DNA of 64,000 nt, taken from Streptacidiphilus sp. ASG 303. Its GTDB lineage: Bacteria; Actinomycetota; Actinomycetes; Streptomycetales; Streptomycetaceae. The notes beneath the pieces were generated by a model. The model saw nothing but the letters and a program-made list of their open reading frames with translations. It searched no databases and was not told where the DNA came from. The stretch spans positions 1 through 64,000 of the forward strand of contig NZ_JAJLRA010000004.1 of assembly GCF_020991365.1 (NCBI RefSeq), given 5' to 3'. Each line of letters opens with the position of its first letter. The stretch's first letter is position 1. Both the position numbers and the translations under genes were made by a program. Shown here piece after piece: positions 1 through 8,173 of the stretch.

Positions 1-105
1 CCCTGGCGAATTCTCGGCAACCCGTCTTCACAAGGAACGCGCCATCAGGAGGCTGCGACAGTGGGCACGTCGAGGACGCGGCTAACGAGAGCGTGGTGAC
101 CGGGA

Positions 106-149
106 CCGTGCCAGATCCGTGCCAGAACGAGCGGTCAACCGCGGTCAAC
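106..149. repeat. Direct repeats resembling integrase arm-type sites
   Basis: CCGTGCCAGA occurs at 106-115 and 117-126 (11-bp period), and CGGTCAAC at 132-139 and 142-149 (10-bp period). Helically phased short repeats close to the 3' end of a tRNA gene are typical of the arm regions bound by tyrosine integrases beside attP or an att junction. No integrase gene lies within the window, so the role is inferred from position and spacing only. Confidence 0.45.
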
Positions 150-234
150 AGCAGGGCAACACCGCATGATGCGCCAGGCGTTGAGCAAGCCATCTACCCT
201 GGCCGGCGGCTCGGTAGCGCAGATCCGGCCGGTG

Positions 235-279
235 ATTCCCAAGCTCAGAGCGCGAGTGCGATTCTCGTCACCCGCTCCA
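235..279 (+). other. tRNA-Gly(CCC) 3' fragment; probable att junction
   Basis: The stretch has the anticodon loop TTCCCAA (236-242), a T-arm (stem GCGAG/CTCGT) and the acceptor 3' side CACCCGC followed by T and CCA (to 279), as in actinobacterial tRNA-Gly with anticodon CCC. The matching 5' acceptor strand GCGGGTG and a proper D-arm are absent upstream, so the gene is not intact. The T-loop reads TGCGATT, so the invariant position 55 is G instead of U, which also argues against a working tRNA. The fragment is best read as the displaced half of an element's integration site or a decayed copy. Confidence 0.6.
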
Positions 280-284
280 CAGGA

Positions 285-325
285 AAAGGCCCAGGCCGGG
301 AAATGAAATCCCGGCTCGGGCCTTT
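285..325 (+). terminator. Terminator after the tRNA-Gly fragment
   Basis: A 16-bp stem with two mismatches (285-300 with 310-325) and a 9-nt AT-rich loop is followed by TCGCTTTT. The T-tract makes it look like a classical intrinsic terminator. It sits 6 bp after the tRNA CCA end, so it probably belonged to the tRNA transcription unit. Confidence 0.7.
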
Positions 326-371
326 CGCTTTTCCAAGCGCTTTTCCCGTGCCGTGCCCCCCCACGTGCCCC

Positions 372-720
372 TCAGGCGGTGGCCCCCTTCCCGACGGCTC
401 TGGCGGCGCCGACCGCCGTGCCCTCTCCGAGCCGGGTGCGGATCTCCGCATCGATCCCGTCGGCGATCCGGCGGCCCCGCTCCCCAGCACAGGTGGGCCG
501 GGACCAGCAGGGCCTGCCAGTCCGCGGTGAGCGGCGCCACCGCGTGCCCCGCTCCCGGCGCCGGGCCGCCGGCGGACGGGGGAGGTGACGGAGGGGCGAT
601 GGACGGATCGATCCCCGATGGGCAGGCAGGCACGTGAGGCTCCGGGCGGACAGGCCGCTCCTGGCCGGCAACCCGTCGACCAGGAGCTTCACCTCGTCCC
701 GGACACCGACCCCGCACCGG
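372..720 (-). pseudogene. Possible decayed short gene, product unknown
   Basis: On the minus strand, peptide segments with normal protein character appear in two different frames. One ends RIADGIDAEIRTRLGEG... at the TGA at 372-374, and another upstream reads LTADWQALLVPAHLCW. Joining them needs at least one frameshift near 480-500. No ribosome binding site or family could be recognised, so this is a weak call and may be chance. Confidence 0.22.
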
Positions 721-959
721 CCGGCCACCCGGTCGGCCGAGTCGGGGACTGCTCGGTGCGCGGCGCGCGCACGGCAGTCGGACGCGGGGACCGGGGACGG
801 GGTACGTCCTGGTCGGGACGGTCGGCTCGGCGGCCTTGGGCAGCCGCTCCGGCGCGAGCCTCGAGGGCCACGGCCCCGGCGCCGTGCTTCACCGGGCAGG
901 TCCCCGGACCGCCCGACCCGCCGGGAGCGCACCCGGGGCCGGGGCCGTGGCCGCGCGGG

Positions 960-990
960 CCGAAGCAGCTCCGGGCCGGAGCTGCTTCGG
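960..990. terminator. Terminator of the PA14/Fn3 gene
   Basis: A 13-bp perfect stem (960-972 with 978-990) with loop GGGCC lies 14 bp past the stop codon of the minus-strand gene ending at 1005. The position and the perfect GC-rich stem fit a Streptomyces intrinsic terminator without a T-run. Confidence 0.7.
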
Positions 991-1004
991 CGGTCCTGTG
1001 CCGA

Positions 1005-3092
1005 CTAGACGCGGTCCTGGAAGACGCAGTTCCACACGTACGTACCCGCGACGCTGCCGTCGGCGCGCACCGCCTCCAGCGTGTAGAAGTACGCGGCCCC
1101 CCGCGCGGCCGTGGTGTCCGTGTAGGAGCGGGTCTCCGCCGGCAGCAGTCCGGCGTGCAGCGGCTCGTAGGCGTTCGCAGCCGCGTTCCACCGGCTGACC
1201 CGGTAGCCGACGACGGTGCCGCACTCGGCCTCGTTGCTGCACCCCCAGCCGATGTACGGCCCGGCCGACTCGGGTCCGCCGACCAAGGTGCCGTAGGCCG
1301 TGCCGCCGAGGTCCCAGTCCCGGGTGACCGTCACGGACGGCCGGACGTCCAGCTCGGTGGCCTCGACGACCGTGACCCCCGGACCGGTCGGGGGCAGCGC
1401 GTTGTCCCAGCGGTCCCTGGCGACGACCGCGTACAGGTGCGTCCCGCCGTCCGGGAGGTCGCCGCAGAGGACGGCGAGCGGGTCGCTCGTGCCCTCGTAG
1501 CAGGAGGTGGAGCTGAGCCACGTGACCGTGCCGTCGGCCTGCCGGACGCCGTTCCACACCACGTAGCGCTCGATGTCGTCCTCGCTCGAGGCCGCCCAGC
1601 TCACCAGTATGCCGTCGGCGCGCGGAGTGGCCCTCACACCGGCGACCGGGCCGGGTGCGACGCGGTCGCCGGTGCGGACGACGAGCGGGGCGGACAGCGC
1701 CGACTCGTTGCCGGCCGGGTCCACCGCGGCGACCGCGTACGTCACGTACGTGCCCGCGGGCATGTCCAGGTCGCGGCAGGTGCCGCCGGTGCTGCTCTCG
1801 TCGCTCGGCTCGGCGCAGGTCACGCGGGTGAGTGCGGCCGGGTCGAGGGTCCTGCCGGGCGAGCGGTAGACGTGGTAGGACCCCTTGTTGGAGAAGTCCT
1901 CCTCGAAGCCGTCGGGCTGACTCCAGTACACCTCGGTGGAGCCGACGCGGACGACGGAGCCGAGGGAGGTCGGGGACTTCGGCGGCGTCCGGTCGACGCC
2001 GTCGCCGGTGACGGCGGCGTACGCCGACGGGTTGCCGAGCGCGTCGAGGGCGCGGACCCGGTAGTAGCGGGGGGTGTTCACCGGCGCCTCGGTGCGGTAC
2101 GACGTCGTGGCTGTCGTGCCCAGCAGCTCGAACGGGCCGGTGGCCGCGGGGGCGGCGTACACCTCGTACGTCGCGGCGTCAGCGGCCCCGTTCCAGGCCA
2201 GGGTGGCCCACCAGGCGTCACCGGTGACCGTGAGACCGGTCGGCGCCGCCGGCGCAGTGCGGTCCACGCTGGTGACGGTGGTGTCGGTGCTGCCGTAGGA
2301 CTCGTTGCCGGCCTTGTCGACGGCGCGGACCTCGTAGAGGTAGCGCCGGCCGGTGGGGGGCGGGGTGTCGGTGGACGAGGTGCCGGTCAGGAGGGCGGCG
2401 CCGCTGACGCGGGTCCAGGTGGTGCCGGCGCGGGTCCAGGTGCCGCTGGCGTCCAGACGCCGGTAGAGGCGGTAGCCGGCGAGGTCCATCTCCGTGTTGC
2501 GCGACCAGCGGAGGGTGGCGGTGCGGGTGGTGGTGCTGTAGGTGGCGGAGGTGCCGGTGGGGGCGAGGGGTCTGACGTTGTCGGCGGTGGCGGAGGTGCG
2601 GGGGGTGTAGGAGAACGCGACGTCGGCGGCACCGGTCCACGCGGCGAAGTCGACGCGGAGGGTGTGGGTGCCGGCCGGGACGGTGACGTAGGCCGTCGTG
2701 TGCTGGGTGGTGGGGACGTTGTGCCACAGGTCGATCCTGCGGACGCCGTCGAGGTAGACGCGGATGCCGTCCTGCGCGGCGGCGGACAGCGCGAACGGGC
2801 CGCCGGAGCCGAAGTCGCGGCTCATGGTCCAGCGGACGGAGAAGTTGTCCGTCGGCAGGGTGACGCCGGCGGGGTCGCCGGTTCCGTAGTTCTCGTTGAT
2901 CGCGGTGTCGCAGGTGGTGAGCCTGGGGGTGCCGCTGAAGGTGGTGTTGGCGTAGTACTGGGCCTTCCACGTCGGGGAGGCGCAGGTGACGGCCGCGGAG
3001 GCCGGGGCGGCGGTGAGCAGGCCGGCGGCGGCCGTGCCGACGGCAGCGGCGGCAGCGGCGGCCACGAGCCTCAGCCGGGTGTGAGTGAGCAC
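1005..3092 (-). CDS. Secreted PA14 / fibronectin type III protein
   Basis: The 695-residue product starts with a Sec-type signal peptide: a positively charged start, a long Ala-rich core to about residue 32 and an APASA cleavage site. It continues with a PA14-like domain (about 35-165; YYANTTFSG, DGIRVYLDG and VPAGTHTLRVDF motifs). At least four fibronectin type III repeats follow (about 170-690), each with the 'V(D/R)RTAPAAPTGL' entry and a YEV-RALD strand. PA14 domains commonly bind carbohydrate and Fn3 repeats act as spacers in extracellular hydrolases, but no catalytic domain is visible, so an adhesion or glycan-binding role is inferred. The start is GTG at 3092 with GAAAGGG about 11-17 bp upstream. 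It is monocistronic, with its own terminator. Confidence 0.88.
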   Translation of the reverse strand: MLTHTRLRLVAAAAAAAVGTAAAGLLTAAPASAAVTCASPTWKAQYYANTTFSGTPRLTTCDTAINENYGTGDPAGVTLPTDNFSVRWTMSRDFGSGGPFALSAAAQDGIRVYLDGVRRIDLWHNVPTTQHTTAYVTVPAGTHTLRVDFAAWTGAADVAFSYTPRTSATADNVRPLAPTGTSATYSTTTRTATLRWSRNTEMDLAGYRLYRRLDASGTWTRAGTTWTRVSGAALLTGTSSTDTPPPTGRRYLYEVRAVDKAGNESYGSTDTTVTSVDRTAPAAPTGLTVTGDAWWATLAWNGAADAATYEVYAAPAATGPFELLGTTATTSYRTEAPVNTPRYYRVRALDALGNPSAYAAVTGDGVDRTPPKSPTSLGSVVRVGSTEVYWSQPDGFEEDFSNKGSYHVYRSPGRTLDPAALTRVTCAEPSDESSTGGTCRDLDMPAGTYVTYAVAAVDPAGNESALSAPLVVRTGDRVAPGPVAGVRATPRADGILVSWAASSEDDIERYVVWNGVRQADGTVTWLSSTSCYEGTSDPLAVLCGDLPDGGTHLYAVVARDRWDNALPPTGPGVTVVEATELDVRPSVTVTRDWDLGGTAYGTLVGGPESAGPYIGWGCSNEAECGTVVGYRVSRWNAAANAYEPLHAGLLPAETRSYTDTTAARGAAYFYTLEAVRADGSVAGTYVWNCVFQDRV

Positions 3093-3725
3093 AGGTGAAC
3101 GGCCCTTTCAGGCCAGCACGGCGGTGCGCCGGGCAAGGCGGTCGGAAGGACGAGCGGAGCGGAACGCAGCGGGGCGGGGCGGAAGGACACCCGGGCAGAA
3201 CCGAAGATCCGCTGAAGCGCGGACTTTACCGTGCCTTGACCCGCGCTGCCCAGTCCCTTCCGGCCGAGGTGGGCACGGTGATGCCTGCCGGGCGGACCGG
3301 GTTCCGGGGCCGGACCCCGGCCGTCGCAACGAGGGCCGTCCTGCCCGTCGCGTACGGCTCCGGGCGCGGGAGAACGGCGCGTCCGGCCGCACTTCTGCCG
3401 GCACTTCTGCCGACGGCGACGACGGGCCGCCGTCCGGCCGGTGCGCCGCGGGCGGGCGCGGAGCCGTGAGGGCACCCGGCCTGCGTCCCGCCGCGGTGCC
3501 GTTCCTTTCGTACGGATCCGGCCCGGGGCGGAGGACCGCAGCCCATGAGGACGGGAATTCGCCCGCGCTCCGGCATTTGCTTTCCGGAATGGGGGGCGAG
3601 AGGCCGCGGAATTCCCGGCCGGCACCGGTCGCACCGGAGGAAAGGGGGCCCGACGGACTCGGGGGACGGCGCCGATGGGCATGCGTTAGCGTGAGTTCCG
3701 GCCCGGATGCGCTTTCCAAGGGTCC
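3093..3725. other. Intergenic region between divergent genes
   Basis: About 630 bp separate the divergent PA14/Fn3 and GAF-SpoIIE genes, so both promoters must lie here. A GCGTTAGCGT patch near 3683-3692 could contain the -10 box (TAGCGT) for the rightward gene. No convincing -35 partner, operator palindrome or small gene was seen. Confidence 0.3.
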
Positions 3726-5042
3726 ATGACAAGGAATGGCGGACGTGTGGACGGTGTGCGGAAGAGCCGCATGCGGCTGCTGCTGCAGGCTGCCGAGGCG
3801 TTCGTCGGCGCCGCCGGCGTGGCGGACGTCCGCCGCCGCGTACGCGACCTCGTCCTGAACGACCTGAAGCCCGTCTACGTGGGACTGAGCCTCCTGGAGC
3901 ACCGCGGCAACGGGCACCGTCCGGGGCCGGCGGCCCGCCGGATCCTGGACCCGGAGATCGACGTCCAGATGGAGACGCGCTACCGCACGTACACCGTCAT
4001 GGACGAGTGGCCCACCGCCCGGGCCCTGAGAGAGCGCCGGATCGTCACCGTGACCAGCCGCGAGGAGCTCGCGGAGTCCTACGGCGAGCAGGCGCTGGAC
4101 GTCTGGGACACCCTGGGGTTCGCGTCCCTGGCCGCGATTCCGCTGGAAGGGACGCAGGGCGCGATCGGCGCGCTGATCATCGCCTGGGGCGAGGTGCACG
4201 AGCTCGACCCCGACGAACGCGCCGTCCTGAAGGCCGTCGCCCAGTACACGGCCCTGGCCACCGAGCGGGCGCTCCGTCTCGACGACCGCACCAGCGTGGC
4301 CCACGGCCTGCAGAAGGCCCTGCTGACGTCCGTCCCCGACGTCCCCGGCCTCGACCTGGCCGCGCTCTACCAGCCGGCCGCCGCCTTCGACCTGGTCGGA
4401 GGGGACTGGTACGACGCCTACCGGCTGCCGGTGGAAGCACCGGACGGGCCGCCGCGGCTCGCCGTCACGGTCGGCGACATCACGGGTCACAACACCCGGG
4501 CCGCGGCCATCATGGGACAGGCCCGGAGCATGCTGCGCCAGGCCGACATCGACCACCTCCACCGGGGGCCCGCCCACGCCGTCACCGCACTGGAACGGGC
4601 GTGCAACGTCCTCTCCCTGCCCGCCACGGGCACCCTGGTCCACGCCCACCTGACCCGGGCCGACGAGGGCTGGGAGCTGCGCTGGAGCAACGCCGGCCAC
4701 CCGCCGCCGCTCCTCGCCGTGCCCGGCCGTGCCGTGGAGGTCCTGCACCCGCACGACCGCCTGCTCCTGCCCGACCTGCCGTGCGGGCAGCGGACCGAGC
4801 ACCGCACGGCACTTCCGCCCGGCGCGACGCTCCTGCTGTACACCGACGGCCTGGTGGAACGCCGCTCGCGCGCGCTGGACTCCTCCATCGAGGCGACCGG
4901 GCGGCTGCTGCAGCAGCACGTGGCGGCCGGCGCGCCCCTGCACGACGTCCTGCGCGACCTGCACCGGCGGATCGCCGTGGACCCCAACGAGGACGACGTC
5001 GCCCTGCTGGCCGTCCGGGTCCGGCACGGGGCTGCGCCGTGA
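3726..5042 (+). CDS. GAF-SpoIIE family PP2C phosphatase
   Basis: The 438-residue cytoplasmic protein has an N-terminal GAF-like sensor (about 20-190) and a SpoIIE/RsbU-type PP2C phosphatase domain (about 195-435). The metal-binding motifs GGDWYD (225-230) and VGDITGH (249-255) are present, as are NAGHPPPLL, LLLYTDGLVERR and a C-terminal EDDVALLAVRV. In this family the enzyme removes phosphate from STAS-domain anti-anti-sigma factors and so frees an alternative sigma factor, with the GAF domain tuning activity. No partner sigma or anti-sigma gene is adjacent. The start is uncertain: ATG 3726 has AAGGG close by, while GTG 3747 lies 12 bp after AAGGA. Confidence 0.9.
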   Translation: MTRNGGRVDGVRKSRMRLLLQAAEAFVGAAGVADVRRRVRDLVLNDLKPVYVGLSLLEHRGNGHRPGPAARRILDPEIDVQMETRYRTYTVMDEWPTARALRERRIVTVTSREELAESYGEQALDVWDTLGFASLAAIPLEGTQGAIGALIIAWGEVHELDPDERAVLKAVAQYTALATERALRLDDRTSVAHGLQKALLTSVPDVPGLDLAALYQPAAAFDLVGGDWYDAYRLPVEAPDGPPRLAVTVGDITGHNTRAAAIMGQARSMLRQADIDHLHRGPAHAVTALERACNVLSLPATGTLVHAHLTRADEGWELRWSNAGHPPPLLAVPGRAVEVLHPHDRLLLPDLPCGQRTEHRTALPPGATLLLYTDGLVERRSRALDSSIEATGRLLQQHVAAGAPLHDVLRDLHRRIAVDPNEDDVALLAVRVRHGAAP

Positions 5043-5163
5043 GCGTCCCGGAACGCCGGGCGGTGGGCGGTGGGCGGACGGCCGACCGCGGTCACCGGCC
5101 GGGAGGGCGGCGACACCCGGAGCGGAGGGCGGCGGGGAGGCGGACGGCCCCTGTCCTGCGGGG

Positions 5164-5718
5164 ATGACCGAACCCATCGAACTGGTGATCTTCGACTGCG
5201 ACGGGGTGCTGGTCGACAGCGAACGCATCGCCCTGCGGGTCCAGGTCTCCCTGGGGGCGGAACCGGGTTGGCCGCTCACCGAGGACGACGTCGTCAGCCG
5301 CTTCATCGGGCGCTCCAGCGCCTCCATACGCGAGCAGGTCGCCGCCCGGCTCGGGCAGGGGACGGCCGCGCTCTGGTGGGAGCGGTTCGAGGAGCTGCAC
5401 CGGGAGGCGGTGGACACCGCCCTCTCCCCCGTCGACGGCCTGCCCGAGGCCCTTGACGCGATCACCCTGCCGACCTGCGTCGCCTCCAGCGGCTCCCACG
5501 CGAAGATGCGCCACACCCTGGGGCGCACCGGGCTCTACGAACGCTTCGCGGGACGCATCCACAGCGCCACCGAGGTCGCCCGCGGCAAACCGGCGCCCGA
5601 CCTGTTCCTGCACGCGGCCCGGCGGATGGGCGTGGCGCCCTCGGCATGCGCGGTGGTGGAGGACAGCGAGCCCGGCGTGCAGGCCGCCCGTGCGGCCTGG
5701 ATGCGGGCCTTCGGCTAA
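5164..5718 (+). CDS. HAD-family hydrolase, truncated by a nonsense codon
   Basis: The product resembles beta-phosphoglucomutase-like HAD phosphatases. It has nucleophile motif FDCDGV (Asp11 and Asp13), VDGLPEAL and VASSGS (motif II), the motif III lysine in RGKPAPDLF, and VVEDSEPGV (motif IV). Reading stops at TAA 5716-5718 after 184 residues. The same frame continues open from 5719 to TGA 5812-5814 and encodes AGGLTPAERLQGPGTVVF, which fits the usual C-terminal end of this family after FGY. A single TAC-to-TAA change at Tyr would explain the stop. All catalytic motifs lie before it, so a shortened protein could still fold, but loss of function is possible. Confidence 0.8.
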   Translation: MTEPIELVIFDCDGVLVDSERIALRVQVSLGAEPGWPLTEDDVVSRFIGRSSASIREQVAARLGQGTAALWWERFEELHREAVDTALSPVDGLPEALDAITLPTCVASSGSHAKMRHTLGRTGLYERFAGRIHSATEVARGKPAPDLFLHAARRMGVAPSACAVVEDSEPGVQAARAAWMRAFG

Positions 5719-5968
5719 GCCGGCGGGCTCACCCCCGCCGAGCGGCTCCAGGGTCCGGGCACCGTCGTCTTCCACGACATGCGCGCACTTCCCGCCCTCC
5801 TCGCCGGCCGGTGACCGCTGCCGGCCGGCGCACGGACACAGGCCGGCGGGCGCCCCGGGCCGTCCCGGCGGCGGCTCCGGGCGAGGACCCGGCCGCGCCG
5901 ACGGGCGGCCCCGGAACGGCCGGGGACGCGCGCGGACAGGGGTGAGGGCCCCGCGCCGACGAGGACTG

Positions 5969-5982
5969 GTTTCACGTGGAAC
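5969..5982. other. parS (ParB-binding) site
   Basis: GTTTCACGTGGAAC differs by one base from the perfect palindromic parS consensus GTTTCACGTGAAAC. ParB binds such sites, which cluster around oriC in Streptomyces, to build the segregation complex. A second site with the identical variant, in the opposite orientation, lies at 53423-53436. Confidence 0.85.
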
Positions 5983-6194
5983 ATCGCTGCGGAGAGGTGC
6001 GCCTTCGGGCCTGTGCGCACCGCACCCCGCATCCGAGGCGGCGGCCGGAGGCCGGGCTCCGGGCCGGCGGACGGGACCGCGGAGGGTCGGCGGGCCGCCG
6101 ATCGGCCGTGGCGGCCGTGGCGGCCGTGGCGGCTACTGCGGGTCCGGCGGGTCCGGCGGCAGCAGGTCCGTCGCGGACGGGCGGACGACGGCGC

Positions 6195-6246
6195 GGGGAC
6201 CTGCACCGGGGACCTGCCCCGGGTACCTGCCCCGGGTACCTGCCCC
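6195..6246. repeat. 13-bp tandem repeat, four copies
   Basis: Four consecutive 13-bp units of the form GGG(G/T)ACCTGC(A/C)CC occupy 6195-6207, 6208-6220, 6221-6233 and 6234-6246. They lie in the non-coding spacer and have no evident function. Confidence 0.75.
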
Positions 6247-6326
6247 GGGGCCCGGGGCGTCGGCGGCTGGGACGGCGGTCCGGGCGAGCGGCGCGACGGC
6301 CCTTCACGGCCCCGCCGTGACGGAGC

Positions 6327-6354
6327 GCCCCGCCGTCCGGCCGGACGGCGGGGC
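6327..6354. terminator. Perfect 28-bp palindrome, terminator-like
   Basis: Fourteen bases (6327-6340) are followed directly by their exact reverse complement (6341-6354). It is probably part of a bidirectional terminator between the rightward HAD gene and the leftward FG-GAP gene. Confidence 0.6.
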
Positions 6355-6380
6355 ACGCACACACGCACGTCAGGGCCGGG

Positions 6381-6421
6381 CGCCCGCCCGTCCCCGGACG
6401 AGGTCCGGGGACGGGCGGGCG
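6381..6421. terminator. Terminator of the FG-GAP gene
   Basis: A 19-bp perfect stem (6381-6399 with 6403-6421) with a 3-nt GAG loop lies 22 bp beyond the stop of the minus-strand gene ending at 6444. Confidence 0.75.
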
Positions 6422-6443
6422 GACGGAGCGGGGTCTCGGCCGG

Positions 6444-7850
6444 TCAGCCCGCGAGGGGGGAACCGAACCACATGGCGCCCGCGGGGCCGCCGTAGAGGGT
6501 GGAACCGGTGCCGGTCAGGCCCTTGGCGGTGGCGGGGAGGCGCCACACCATGCCGGCGCCCCCGTTCTCACCGACGGTCCCGAAGCCGGTGTCGGGGCCG
6601 TACTGCAGGCCGGAGGCGGAGACGACGAGGTCGGCACGGCCGTCGCGGTCGGTGTCGGTGAGGAGCAGGGAGGTGCCGAAGCCGTCCTCCTTCTCGGAGT
6701 GGCCCGGGACACCGGGGCTGTCCTGGGTGAGCATCTGGGCGCCGGTGGCGACCAGGCCGTGGGAGGAGCCGCGCAGCAGGGTGACGGAGCCGGTGTCCTG
6801 GACCGAGGCGAGGTCCTCGCCCCAGGCGCCGATCGCGAGGTCCGGGTAGTGGTCGCCGTCCACGTCGCCGATGGAGAGGGCGTCGCCCCAGTTGTCGCCG
6901 GGCTCGTCGGTGCCCGGCACGCCCGCGGTGTCCTGGGTGATGCGCTGGTTCGCCCGGCCGCCCCCGAGGCCGGCGGCCGAGCCGTAGACCACGGTGACCA
7001 CGGAGTCGACGGCGCTGTCGTTGCCCAGGGCGACGTCGGCGTAGCCGTCGTGGTTGAGGTCGCCCGCCGCGACGGCGCCGTGCTGCCGCGCCCACGGCCA
7101 GGTGCGCTTGAGCACGAAGCCGTCGGCGGTCCCCTTGAGGTACCGGGTGTAGTACTGCGTGTCCGAGTCGGACTCGTAGGGGACCTGCTCGGACATGAGG
7201 AGGTCGACACGTCCGTCGCCGTCGAAGTCGGCGACCGCCATGTCCCCGGGGTGGGCGTTCACCGACTGCCGGGTGATCCTCCCCGTGCCGCCGGTGCGGG
7301 TGAAGGGGCCGCGGACGACGGTCACACCGCCGTTCTCGTTCACGAGCAGGTCGGTGCGGCCGTCGCGGTCGACGTCGGCGGCGGACAGCTGGCGGGCCTC
7401 GGCGTAGACGGGCAGGCCGGTGCCGCCCTGGAGGCCCTTGGGCCCTCCCCACAGCACGGTCAGCGAGCCCCGCTTCGACGGGTCGGCCGTGAACCGCTCC
7501 CCCGGCGCCGCGACCACCAGGTCGCTGTAGCCGTCGCGGTCGAGGTCCGCTGCGACCAGCGCGGCGCCGAACCGGTCGTCGGCCTCGTTGGCGCCCGGCA
7601 CGCCGGGGCTGTTCTGGTCGATGACGACCCGTCGCGCGGCGTCGATGCCCTGCGCGGACCCGTAGAGCACGGTGACCCGGCCCGCACCGCCGCCGGAGGC
7701 GACCGCGACGTCGCGGTGGCCGTCGCCGTCGAAGTCCCCGGAGAGGCCGGATCCGGCGGCCGACGCGGAGGGCGCGACGGCGGCCAGCATGCCGGCGGCC
7801 AGGGCCACGGCGACGGATGCGGCCGCCAAAAGACGGGGTTGTCTGCGCAT
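6444..7850 (-). CDS. Secreted FG-GAP / integrin-alpha-like repeat protein
   Basis: The 468-residue product has a signal peptide (MRRQPRLL, hydrophobic core to about residue 30, cleavage near ASA). About seven FG-GAP/VCBS repeats follow, each with a calcium-binding D-x-D-x-D-G loop such as GDFDGDGHRDVAVA, ADLDRDGYSDLVVA and GDVDGDHYPDLAIG. These repeats build a beta-propeller in extracellular proteins. There is no enzyme domain, so a surface or ligand-binding role is likely but unspecified. The ATG at 7850 is preceded by AGGGAGA at good spacing; the frame is open further upstream, but that part lacks secretion-signal character. Confidence 0.88.
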   Translation of the reverse strand: MRRQPRLLAAASVAVALAAGMLAAVAPSASAAGSGLSGDFDGDGHRDVAVASGGGAGRVTVLYGSAQGIDAARRVVIDQNSPGVPGANEADDRFGAALVAADLDRDGYSDLVVAAPGERFTADPSKRGSLTVLWGGPKGLQGGTGLPVYAEARQLSAADVDRDGRTDLLVNENGGVTVVRGPFTRTGGTGRITRQSVNAHPGDMAVADFDGDGRVDLLMSEQVPYESDSDTQYYTRYLKGTADGFVLKRTWPWARQHGAVAAGDLNHDGYADVALGNDSAVDSVVTVVYGSAAGLGGGRANQRITQDTAGVPGTDEPGDNWGDALSIGDVDGDHYPDLAIGAWGEDLASVQDTGSVTLLRGSSHGLVATGAQMLTQDSPGVPGHSEKEDGFGTSLLLTDTDRDGRADLVVSASGLQYGPDTGFGTVGENGGAGMVWRLPATAKGLTGTGSTLYGGPAGAMWFGSPLAG

Positions 7851-8173
7851 ACGGTGTTCTCCCTGGGAGTGGTGCCTGCGGAGTGGTGCCGGGGCGACGG
7901 CACACCCCCGTAGGACTCGTGGGCGGCACGAACAGTTGCACGGGCGCACGCGATCTTCACCAGGGGTGCGCCGGGGGTTTGTCGGTGCTTCACCTCTCCC
8001 CGGTGGGGGTGGCCGGTGCGAGCGGCCCGGCGGCGGTGCGGACGGCGGACGGTGCGGACGGCGGACGGATGGCCCGGCGTGGGCGGCGGCCGGCCCGGCG
8101 CGGACCCCTCCGGCGGCGGCCGCCCCGCGGAGGCGGACGTCCCCGCCGGGCGTGCCGGGGCAGGATGGGACGC
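7851..8173. other. Intergenic region between divergent genes
   Basis: This is roughly 320 bp between the FG-GAP gene and the first PP2C gene. The moderately AT-richer piece near 7925-7990 is the most likely promoter area, but no -10/-35 pair stands out. From about 8025 it becomes a GGACGGCGGACG-type low-complexity run. Confidence 0.3.

Larger units (their letters stand above)
5815..6326. other. Gene-free spacer with parS and small repeats
   Basis: No credible gene lies between the HAD remnant and the FG-GAP gene. The stretch holds a parS-like site (5969-5982), a run of GGCCGTGGC units near 6110-6135 and a 13-bp tandem repeat (6195-6246). Two strong hairpins follow. Confidence 0.5.

Noticed and set aside
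200-279. Complete tRNA-Gly gene
   Set aside because: No 5' acceptor strand or D-arm complementary to the 3' half is present, and the T-loop is altered.
3108-5528. Very long minus-strand frame opposite the GAF-SpoIIE and HAD genes
   Set aside because: It mirrors two recognisable genes on the plus strand and has no domains. Such antisense frames are usual in DNA of this GC content.
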